A DNA stretch of 64,000 nucleotides from a bacterium. Lineage in GTDB: Bacteria; UBA8248. Positions 55,723-64,000 of this stretch are shown here, piece after piece. Position 1 is the first letter of the stretch. The number at the start of each line of letters is the position of its first letter. The translations under genes and the position numbers were made by a program. Under the pieces are notes generated by a model, which was not told where the DNA came from, did not search any database, and saw nothing but the letters and a program-made list of their open reading frames with translations. Where the stretch lies: the NCBI GenBank assembly GCA_022828125.1, contig JAJEJD010000008.1, positions 186,001 to 250,000 on the forward strand, in the 5' to 3' direction.

Positions 55723-55959
55723 CTTCTGTTCAGGTCAAGGCGAAACGAACCGCCTCATCCCCCTCCCCTCTCGGGCCCGCTCCCGGCCGGGCCGTCGGCC
55801 GACATTTCACGCGCCGGATGAATAAACCGGTACCCCGCACCCCTCGAAAACCGGCGCGACCGTCCTTGCGGGCGCCGGACGAAGCGCCCACGCGCAACGG
55901 GCACTTACCCCCACCCGCCGCGACGCCGACGGGGGTTGCACAGGATGACGCTCTATCTA

Positions 55960-57585
<1,626 letters not shown>

Positions 57586-57756
57586 TCAGCCACCGACAAG
57601 CGATGGCTTCTGCAAGAAATCGGGACCGAAAGGCTGCTTCAAAAGGATGCGGCATCAAAGGCCTCCCTCGATGGCCCTCCTTTTTCTTGCCTCGCCATTG
57701 TGTTGCGCGCGGGCGCGGGTGTCAAGAGCGTCACCGGCTTCGCGTGAAAAATCGAC

Positions 57757-59634
57757 TCAACTTCGCAAGAAGCGCCTTCTCACGGGGTCTGCGCCCATCA
57801 CGAGCATGACGGGCCGCCCATGCGGGCAGGTCCATCTGCCCGGCGTTTTCTCGAGTTCCTCGACGAGGGCGGCCACTTGCTCGGGCCGCATGGCTTGCGC
57901 CGCCTTCACCGCGCCCTTGCAACTCATCCTCGCGATGATGCCGTCGATGAGATCCGCGAAGCTCACGGGCTGCTCCAGATCCGCCAGACCCTCCACGATC
58001 TGGCGCACTGCGCCTGCGGGGTCGCGGTCCGCAAGAAGCGCGGGCACGGCCTGAATCCGGTATTCTCCGGGGCCCGCGCATTCGAGTTCGAAGCCCGAGC
58101 GCAGCAGATCGTCCCGATGCGCCTCGATGCTCAGCGCCTCCTCGGGCCGGAGGCGGATCTCCTCGGGCACGAGACACGCCTGGCTGTCCACGCGCCCCTC
58201 CCGGAACTGGTCGCGGAAGCGGTTGTAGAGCACCCGCTCGTGCGCGGCGTGCTGATCGACGAGCACCAAACCCTGCGATGAGGCGAACAGCAAGAAGCAC
58301 TCCTCCCACTGCCCGAGATAGCGGCATTGGGAAAGAACCACCGGGTCCGCCGGGTGGGGCGGCTCGAGCATGCGCTCGATCGGCGAGGGCGCCGTCGATT
58401 CGGGCGGGGTCATGGGCGCAGACGGAGCGGGGTCCATCGCCCCGGGGTCCGATGCGGGGCGTTGCGCGCCGGATGCGGACTCATCCGAGGAGGCGCCGTA
58501 ATCCCCGGCGACGGCGCGATCTCCAAAATATCCCCCGCCGCCCAGCAGGGCCGGCGCAACGCCTTCCTCCGCAGCAACACCCGGAGCCGCGTGTCTCACG
58601 CCCTGATGAGCGAAATCTCGCCGCACGCTTTCGGGCCGCGCGCCCAGCACGGCGGCGACGCTGTCGCGCACGAGATCGTAGACGCTCGACGCGAAGCGGA
58701 AGCGCACTTCCTGCTTGGCGGGGTGGACGTTCACGTCCACGTCCTCGGGCGGCATGTCCAGAAAGAGGATGAATACGGGGTGGCGCTTCACCGGCAGGAA
58801 GCTGCGGTAGGCCGCATACGCCGCATGGACGAAAAGACGGTCCCGGATGGGGCGTCCGTTCACGAACAGATACTGCGCGTCGCGCGTGGAGCGGTTGAGA
58901 CCGGGTGCGCCCGCCCAGCCGCTGAACGTCATGTTCTCAGACGCGGCGCGGGGAATCTTGAGCAGATGGGAGGCCGCCGCCTCGCCCACGAGTTGCGCGG
59001 CGCGCGCCATGAGCCCTCCCGAGGCGTCGAGGTCGAGCAGCGCCCTCTTCCCGTGGCGCAGGACGAACGAGACGTTCGGGTTCGCCATGGCCGCCTGATT
59101 CGCCACTTCCAGGCAGCGGGCGAGTTCGGTCTCTTTACGTTTCAGGAACTTGCGCCTCGCAGGCACGTTGAAAAACAACGAGCGCACCTCGACCCTCGCG
59201 CCGGGCGCGGCGCCCATCTCGGTGACGCGCAGGAGCTTGCCGCCCTCTACCCGCACCTCTGTTCCCAGGTCGTCACCGGGCCGTCTGGTCGTGATGGTCA
59301 TCTTCGAGACCGCGGCGATGCTCGGCAGCGCCTCGCCTCTAAAGCCCAGCGTGGCGATGCGCCCCAGGTCCCAATCCGTGGCTATCTTGCTCGTCGCGTG
59401 GCGCTCGAGGCACAAGAGCGCGTCGTCCTCGCTCATGCCGTGCCCGTCGTCGACCACCTGAACACGCGCCGCGCCGCCCGATTCCAGGTCGATTTCCACC
59501 CGCTCGGCGCCCGCGTCGATGCTGTTCTCCACCAACTCCTTGAGGACGGAGGCGGGGCGCTGCACCACCTCGCCCGCGGCGATCTGGTTCGCGAGCGATT
59601 CGGGGAGTATGCGTATGCGGGATTCTTTTCTCAT
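57757..59634 (-). CDS. mutL: DNA mismatch repair protein MutL
   Basis: A 625-residue protein. The N-terminal GHKL ATPase has ELVENSIDAGA, VDDGHGMSEDD, HATSKI and GFRGEALPSIAAVS. A Pro/Ala-rich linker spans about residues 350-430. The C-terminal dimerisation domain has VLVDQHAAHERVLYNRF, DLIDGIIARMSCKGAVKA and CPHGRP. The endonuclease-type motif DQHA(x2)E(x4)E is present except for the final Glu, which is Asn. ATG at 59634 follows GAGG. mutS is not in the window. Confidence 0.95.
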   Translation of the reverse strand: MRKESRIRILPESLANQIAAGEVVQRPASVLKELVENSIDAGAERVEIDLESGGAARVQVVDDGHGMSEDDALLCLERHATSKIATDWDLGRIATLGFRGEALPSIAAVSKMTITTRRPGDDLGTEVRVEGGKLLRVTEMGAAPGARVEVRSLFFNVPARRKFLKRKETELARCLEVANQAAMANPNVSFVLRHGKRALLDLDASGGLMARAAQLVGEAAASHLLKIPRAASENMTFSGWAGAPGLNRSTRDAQYLFVNGRPIRDRLFVHAAYAAYRSFLPVKRHPVFILFLDMPPEDVDVNVHPAKQEVRFRFASSVYDLVRDSVAAVLGARPESVRRDFAHQGVRHAAPGVAAEEGVAPALLGGGGYFGDRAVAGDYGASSDESASGAQRPASDPGAMDPAPSAPMTPPESTAPSPIERMLEPPHPADPVVLSQCRYLGQWEECFLLFASSQGLVLVDQHAAHERVLYNRFRDQFREGRVDSQACLVPEEIRLRPEEALSIEAHRDDLLRSGFELECAGPGEYRIQAVPALLADRDPAGAVRQIVEGLADLEQPVSFADLIDGIIARMSCKGAVKAAQAMRPEQVAALVEELEKTPGRWTCPHGRPVMLVMGADPVRRRFLRS

Positions 59635-59950
59635 GGGGGTCCTCGTGTTGTTGCCCGTCGCCGTCCAATGTCCCGCATTCAGGGAGAGTTGTCAAGCGAT
59701 AACCACAACATTTTGTGCCTATAATCGCATAATTACGCCATATCATGGGATATTCACGACATCCAGGAAACATTCAGGAAACAAATCAGAAACCCGCAAT
59801 TAACCATCACGAAACCTGCAAGACACGTCTTGCCCGTAGCCTGATGAATGCAGCAATGGGGCGGCAGCGTTCATTCGGCTCGAATCTTCATCCGTATGGG
59901 TCACTATTTTCCCAGAGCCCGCAGCGCCGGGCACAACGAAGGAGATGAGC
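59635..59950. other. Divergent gap between mutL and the ABC transporter operon
   Basis: About 315 bases without a gene. A perfect -10 TATAAT lies at 59720-59725 on the plus strand, with no good -35 at standard spacing. I see no riboswitch or clear operator. Confidence 0.45.
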
Positions 59951-61612
59951 ATGAACAAGGACATACCGGATAACATGCAGTTCAAACGTCGTGATTTTCT
60001 GAAAATCGGAGCAGGCGCCGCCGCCGGGGCGGGGCTGTTGCCGCTCCTGAAATACCTGCCCGCCGAGGCCGCCGCCGGCCGCGACACCCTCGTGGTCGTA
60101 ATCGGAAACGGCCCCAACAGCATGGACATCCACAGGAAGGGAACCAACCGTCCGAGCTATCAGGTCGCCGTGAACATCTATGACCGCCTCGTCACCTATG
60201 GGCGCAAGAAGCTGCCCGACGGCAACGTCATGTACGACTATCAGAAGATCGAACCGGAACTGGCCGAGTCCTGGAGCTTTGCGCCGGACGGCATGTCCAT
60301 CACCTTCAAGATTCGCAAAGACGCCAGGTTCCACGACGGAAAACCCGTCACCGCCCATGACGTAAAATGGTCTTTCGACCGCGCGGTTTCGCTCGGCGGT
60401 TTTCCGGCCGTGCAGATGAAGGCGGGTTCGCTCATCAAGCCCGAGCAGTTCGTCGCCGTGGATAAGCACACCTTCAAGATCAATTTCATCCGCAAGAGCA
60501 AGCTCACGCTGCCCGACCTGGGCGTTCCCGTGCCCCTCATCATCAATTCGGTAGCCGCCAAGGCCAAAGCCACGAAGAGCGACCCTTGGGCGACCGGGTA
60601 TCTGCACAAGAACCCGCAAGGGGGCGGGGCCTTCAAACTGGGGCGTTGGAAGCCCGGCCAGCAGACGGTCTACATTCGCAACGATGAGTGGAAGTCGGGT
60701 CCCCTGCCCGGCGTGAAGCGGGTGATCGTCCGCGAGGTGGCGTCCGCCTCCACGCGCCGCGCCCTCCTCCTTCGGGGAGACGCCGACGTGTCTCTCGATC
60801 TCCCGCCGAAAGACACCAAGGAACTCACGAGCAACAAGAAGCTCAAGATCGCAGGAGTCCCCATCGAGAACTGCATCCACGCCGTAGGTCTCAACCTGAA
60901 CTTCAAGCCCTTCGCCGACGTGCGGGTCCGCCAGGCGATGGCCTACGCCATGCCCTATGAGAAGATATTCAAGGCGGCGGCCTATGAGCGTGGCCTGCCG
61001 CTTTGGGGAGCGAAATCCGCCGATCCCGCAGGCACGCTTTGGCCCCAGCCCTTCCCCTACGACACCGACCCGGACAAGGCGAAGGCGTTGCTCAAGGAGG
61101 CCGGCTACGCGGAGGGCTTCAAGGTCACGCTGTCGTTCAACCTGGGTCTCGCCTACTGGACGGAGCCGACGGCGCTCCTCATCCAGGAGGGGCTCGGAAA
61201 GGTGGGGATTGAAGCGAAACTCGACAAGATCCCCGGCTCGGGCTGGAGGACGAAGGCGCTCGTGGAGAAGAAGCTCCCGATGCACCTCAAGAACTTCGGG
61301 GGCTGGCTGAATTACCCTGAGTATTATTTCTTCTGGGCCTATCAGCCCAAGCGCCTGTTCAACTCGATGAACTACGACAACCCAAAGCTGAACAAGCTGG
61401 TCGACGAGACCCTGCACATGCCGGTGGGCAGCCCCGGCTACGCAGAGCGCGTCAAGGCGTTCATCAAAATCGCATTTGAGGACGTGCCCCTCATCCCGCT
61501 CTGGCAGCCCTATCTCGATGTCGCCATGCAAAAGCACATCGAAGGTTACGAATACTGGTTCCACCGTCAACTCGACGTGAGGCCGTTCAAGAAACTGCCG
61601 AAACAGGCCTGA
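59951..61612 (+). CDS. ABC transporter substrate-binding protein (family 5, dipeptide/nickel/oligopeptide type)
   Basis: A 553-residue periplasmic SBP_bac_5 protein with a Tat signal (KRRDFLKIGAGAAAGAGLL). The fold shows LAESWSFAPDGMSITFKIRKDARFHDGKPVTAHDVKWSFDRA (the family signature region), RRALLLRGDADVSLDLP and FADVRVRQAMAYAMPYEKI. ATG at 59951 is 6 bases from AAGGAG; an ATG two codons earlier abuts it. It heads an operon with two permeases and at least one ATPase. The Tat route suggests a folded or cofactor-containing precursor. The substrate is not predictable. Confidence 0.9.
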   Translation: MNKDIPDNMQFKRRDFLKIGAGAAAGAGLLPLLKYLPAEAAAGRDTLVVVIGNGPNSMDIHRKGTNRPSYQVAVNIYDRLVTYGRKKLPDGNVMYDYQKIEPELAESWSFAPDGMSITFKIRKDARFHDGKPVTAHDVKWSFDRAVSLGGFPAVQMKAGSLIKPEQFVAVDKHTFKINFIRKSKLTLPDLGVPVPLIINSVAAKAKATKSDPWATGYLHKNPQGGGAFKLGRWKPGQQTVYIRNDEWKSGPLPGVKRVIVREVASASTRRALLLRGDADVSLDLPPKDTKELTSNKKLKIAGVPIENCIHAVGLNLNFKPFADVRVRQAMAYAMPYEKIFKAAAYERGLPLWGAKSADPAGTLWPQPFPYDTDPDKAKALLKEAGYAEGFKVTLSFNLGLAYWTEPTALLIQEGLGKVGIEAKLDKIPGSGWRTKALVEKKLPMHLKNFGGWLNYPEYYFFWAYQPKRLFNSMNYDNPKLNKLVDETLHMPVGSPGYAERVKAFIKIAFEDVPLIPLWQPYLDVAMQKHIEGYEYWFHRQLDVRPFKKLPKQA

Positions 61613-61661
61613 AGCCGGTTCGCAACAAAGCAGCGCGTCCTTTGAAGGGGGGGACGATGTG

Positions 61662-62687
61662 ATGAAAGGCGATTCCCTGCTCCTGATCGGCCGGCGTCTC
61701 CTGCAGGCGGCGCCGGTCGTGATGGGCATCATCGTGGTGACGTTCATTCTGACGCGGGCCTTGCCGGGCGACCCGGCGGTGTTCTTCGCCGGGCCTGCGG
61801 CGGATGAGAAATCCATCGCCGAGATACGCGCTTCGCTGGGACTCGACAAAAGCTGGCCCGAACAATTCTGGGTCTACCTCCAGAATCTCTCGCGCGGAGA
61901 CTTGGGCAAATCCATCAGCACGGGCCAGCCCGTCATGGAAGAAATCGCCACGCGGCTTCCGGCTTCGCTCGAGCTCACGCTCATGGGCCTGCTTCTCGCC
62001 GTCGCCATCGCCATCCCTCTGGGAATACTGGCGGCCACGCGGCCCAACTCGTTCGTCGATCACCTCTGCCGGATCGTTGTGACTATCGGGGTCTCGCTGC
62101 CTACCTTCTTCACCGGGTTGTTCCTCGTCTATATTTTCTATTTTCTGCTGGGACTCTCGCCCGCTCCCCTCGGACGCCTGAGCATCATCCACATCTCTCC
62201 CGACCACGTAACGGGTTTCTACCTGATCGACAGCCTCATCGCGGGTGATTTGGAGGTCTTTCGCGCAGCCCTCTCCCAGATGATTCTCCCCGCCTCGACA
62301 CTGGCGATTTTTGCCCTGGCCCCGCTCGCGCGGATGACGAGAGCCGCGATGCTGGGGGTGCTGTCGAGCGACTACGTGCGCACGGCGCGGGCGAGCGGCT
62401 TATCAAGCCGGACGGTGCTCTGGGTCTATGCCTTTCAAAACGCCATGCTTCCCGTTCTCACCACGCTCGGGATGGTGTTCTCATTCCTGCTGGGGGCAAA
62501 CGTTCTGGTCGAGAAAGTCTTCGCCTGGCCGGGCATCGGCTCGTTCGCCATCGAGGCCCTCATCGCCTCGGACTACGCCGCCGTGCAGGGGTTCGTTCTG
62601 GCCATGGCGTTGATGTACGTGCTCCTGAACCTGGCGATCGACATCCTCTATACGGTGGTCGATCCGCGTATCGGGCTGGAAGGCTGA
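61662..62687 (+). CDS. ABC transporter permease (DppB-type)
   Basis: A 341-residue inner-membrane permease with the usual N-terminal pattern LGRRLLQAAPVVMGIIVVTFILTRALPGDPA, about six helices, and the EAA-type loop ARMTRAAMLGVLSSDYVRTARASGLSSRTVLWVYAFQNA that contacts the ATPase. Start ATG 61662 follows a G-rich ribosome site; a GTG one codon earlier is possible. It pairs with the next permease, 3 bases downstream. Confidence 0.93.
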   Translation: MKGDSLLLIGRRLLQAAPVVMGIIVVTFILTRALPGDPAVFFAGPAADEKSIAEIRASLGLDKSWPEQFWVYLQNLSRGDLGKSISTGQPVMEEIATRLPASLELTLMGLLLAVAIAIPLGILAATRPNSFVDHLCRIVVTIGVSLPTFFTGLFLVYIFYFLLGLSPAPLGRLSIIHISPDHVTGFYLIDSLIAGDLEVFRAALSQMILPASTLAIFALAPLARMTRAAMLGVLSSDYVRTARASGLSSRTVLWVYAFQNAMLPVLTTLGMVFSFLLGANVLVEKVFAWPGIGSFAIEALIASDYAAVQGFVLAMALMYVLLNLAIDILYTVVDPRIGLEG

Positions 62688-62689
62688 AC

Positions 62690-63535
62690 GTGAGCGCCCA
62701 TCTCCGGCACCTGCGCTACGTGATGGGGGAGAATCCCGTCACGCTTTTCTCGTTCGTCCTTTTCTTTTTGCTGTTGGTTCTCGGTTTGTTCGGCCCCTGG
62801 CTTGCGCCCTATGATCCCCTCGCCAGCGACACGGCCAACGCTCTCAAGCCGCCTTCTTGGGCGCACCCGTTCGGCACCGACAATCTGGGGCGAGACGTTT
62901 TCAGCCGCGTGATCACGGCCACGCGGCTCGACCTCGCGATATCCGTGGCGGCCGTTTCGCTCTCCTTCGTCGCGGGGAGCGTCGCCGGCGTTTGCGCAGG
63001 CTATTTTGGAGGGGTGACGGACAAGCTCATCAGTCGTCTCACCGACACCATCATGGCGTTTCCCCTTTTCGTGCTGGCCATGGGTATCGTATCGGCTCTG
63101 GGAAACACGATTGAGAACATCGTCTACACGACGGCGGTCATCAACTTCCCCTTCTATGCGCGCGTGGCGCGGGCCGAGGCGAATTCGCGCCGTGAAGCGG
63201 GGTTCGTGGAAGCGGCGCGCCTCTCGGGGAATGGACACGGCCGGATCCTGCTCTTTCACATGGGACCCAACATCATGCCGCCGATGATGGTCCAGATATC
63301 GCTGAACATGGGTTACGCCATACTGAACGCGGCGGGACTCTCCTTCATCGGCCTCGGCGTCCGGCCCCCGACTCCCGAGTGGGGCATCATGGTGGCCGAG
63401 GGAGCCAAGTTCATCGTCTCGGGCGAGTGGTGGCTGGCCATTTTCCCGGGAGCTGCCCTGATGCTCGCCGTGCTGTGCTTCAACCTCCTGGGCGACGGCC
63501 TCCGCGATCTGATCGACCCGAGAATGAGGACGTGA
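62690..63535 (+). CDS. ABC transporter permease (DppC-type)
   Basis: A 281-residue permease: an N-terminal OppC_N-like helix (VTLFSFVLFFLLLVLGLFGPWLAPYDP), HPFGTDNLGRDVFSRVITATRLDL and the EAA loop ARAEANSRREAGFVEAARLSGNGHGRILLFHMGPNIMPPMM. The start is GTG at 62690, right after the DppB-type stop. Its TGA overlaps the next gene's ATG (TGATG), so the ATPase is coupled. Confidence 0.93.
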   Translation: MSAHLRHLRYVMGENPVTLFSFVLFFLLLVLGLFGPWLAPYDPLASDTANALKPPSWAHPFGTDNLGRDVFSRVITATRLDLAISVAAVSLSFVAGSVAGVCAGYFGGVTDKLISRLTDTIMAFPLFVLAMGIVSALGNTIENIVYTTAVINFPFYARVARAEANSRREAGFVEAARLSGNGHGRILLFHMGPNIMPPMMVQISLNMGYAILNAAGLSFIGLGVRPPTPEWGIMVAEGAKFIVSGEWWLAIFPGAALMLAVLCFNLLGDGLRDLIDPRMRT

Positions 63536-64000
63536 TGGAATCCCGGAACCCTCTTCTCGCCGTCGATAATCTCTCGCTCGAATTCCGCACGCGCACAGGC
63601 GTCGTCAAGGCGCTCGAGAACGTCAGCTTCGAGATCAAAAAGGGGGAGACGGTCGGCGTCGTCGGCGAGAGCGGCTCGGGCAAGTCCGTGATGTCTTACG
63701 CCATCATGGGCATTTCCGATCCGGCGGCGAGAATCACCTCGGGCCGGATTGTCTTTGGGGGTATTTCTCTGTTCGAAAAATCCGGGCAAGAACTGCAGGA
63801 GATGCGCGGGCGCGAGATATCCATGATCTTCCAAAGCCCGAGAACTGCGCTGAACCCCATCCGGACCATCGGCAGTCAACTGGAGGACGTCATCTATCGC
63901 CACAGCAGCTTCCGCGGCCGGCAGATTCGCGGGCGAGCGCTCGATCTGCTCAACCAGGTCCACATCCCCGACCCGGAAAAGCGCTACCGCGCCTATCCGT
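63535..64000 (+). CDS. ABC transporter ATP-binding protein (DppD/OppD-type), cut by window edge
   Basis: My own translation from ATG 63535 gives 155 open codons to the right edge. It has a Walker A GESGSGKSV, the family's ALENVSFEIKKGETVGVVGESG opening, and a Q-loop in ISMIFQSPRTALNPI. The DppD/OppD subunits usually end with an oligopeptide/dipeptide C-terminal cysteine-rich region, which would lie beyond the window. It energises the two adjacent permeases. Confidence 0.93.
   Translation, partial: MESRNPLLAVDNLSLEFRTRTGVVKALENVSFEIKKGETVGVVGESGSGKSVMSYAIMGISDPAARITSGRIVFGGISLFEKSGQELQEMRGREISMIFQSPRTALNPIRTIGSQLEDVIYRHSSFRGRQIRGRALDLLNQVHIPDPEKRYRAYP

Noticed and set aside
59888-61849. 653-codon minus-strand frame opposite the ABC transporter binding protein
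   Set aside because: Antisense shadow of a gene with clear Tat signal and family motifs.

Overview
The window is about 64 kb of GC-rich chromosome from a Gram-negative (diderm) bacterium. OmpA, TolC, an ExbB/ExbD pair, LipB, lipobox and Tat signals all point to an outer membrane or its supporting systems. Housekeeping gene orders (rplM-rpsI-argC-argJ, rpsB-tsf-pyrH-frr-uppS-cdsA-dxr-pgpA-cinA-thpR-recA, ffh-rpsP-rimM-trmD-rplS, def-fmt-rsmB-PASTA-rpe) resemble those of Deltaproteobacteria in the broad sense, including little-cultured relatives such as Nitrospinota or Tectomicrobia. That placement is inference. Many genes appear to start with TTG behind a good Shine-Dalgarno sequence.

Layout. 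0-2.6 kb: a MarR regulator, a luciferase-like monooxygenase and a cyclase/formamidase-like hydrolase on the minus strand, probably a small catabolic unit. 2.8-9.2 kb: a Bax-inhibitor-1 membrane protein, a long coiled-coil OmpA protein with an internal duplication, an M16 peptidase behind a tRNA-Leu, a glutaredoxin-like protein with a LysE exporter, and ribF. 9.4-17.7 kb (plus strand): tolC-ruvX-mltG, then a receiver-domain protein lacking its phosphoacceptor, valS, birA and coaX. 17.7-29.2 kb (mostly minus): yraN-rnhB, an inserted alpha/beta hydrolase, the ffh-to-rplS translation operon, and rpe-PASTA-rsmB-fmt-def. Three copies of a C/G-run palindromic element lie in the gaps between these units. 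29.2-30.4 kb has no gene and is a mosaic of nested palindromic repeats. 30.4-44.5 kb (minus): recA and the long translation, isoprenoid, phospholipid and arginine clusters, ending with an isolated UDP-sugar dehydrogenase. 44.7-46 kb: an orphan TRAP solute-binding protein and a decayed VapBC locus. 46-52 kb (minus): a histidine phosphatase, exbD-exbB, lipB and dnaE. 52.3-54.2 kb: three small membrane or envelope genes, including a lower-GC polysaccharide-lyase-like lipoprotein. 54.2-59.6 kb (minus): guaA, guaB and mutL. 60-64 kb: a dipeptide-type ABC transporter operon running off the right edge.

Most of the window is ordinary core genome. The most interesting signals are not protein machines. 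They are (i) a palindromic repeat family in which two copies keep the same flanks while the core is inverted, (ii) the nested-palindrome mosaic next to recA, (iii) a VapB antitoxin broken by an in-frame TAA, with its toxin gone, and (iv) the pseudo-receiver protein next to valS. I found no CRISPR array, prophage, defence island, transposase or clearly new multi-gene system.
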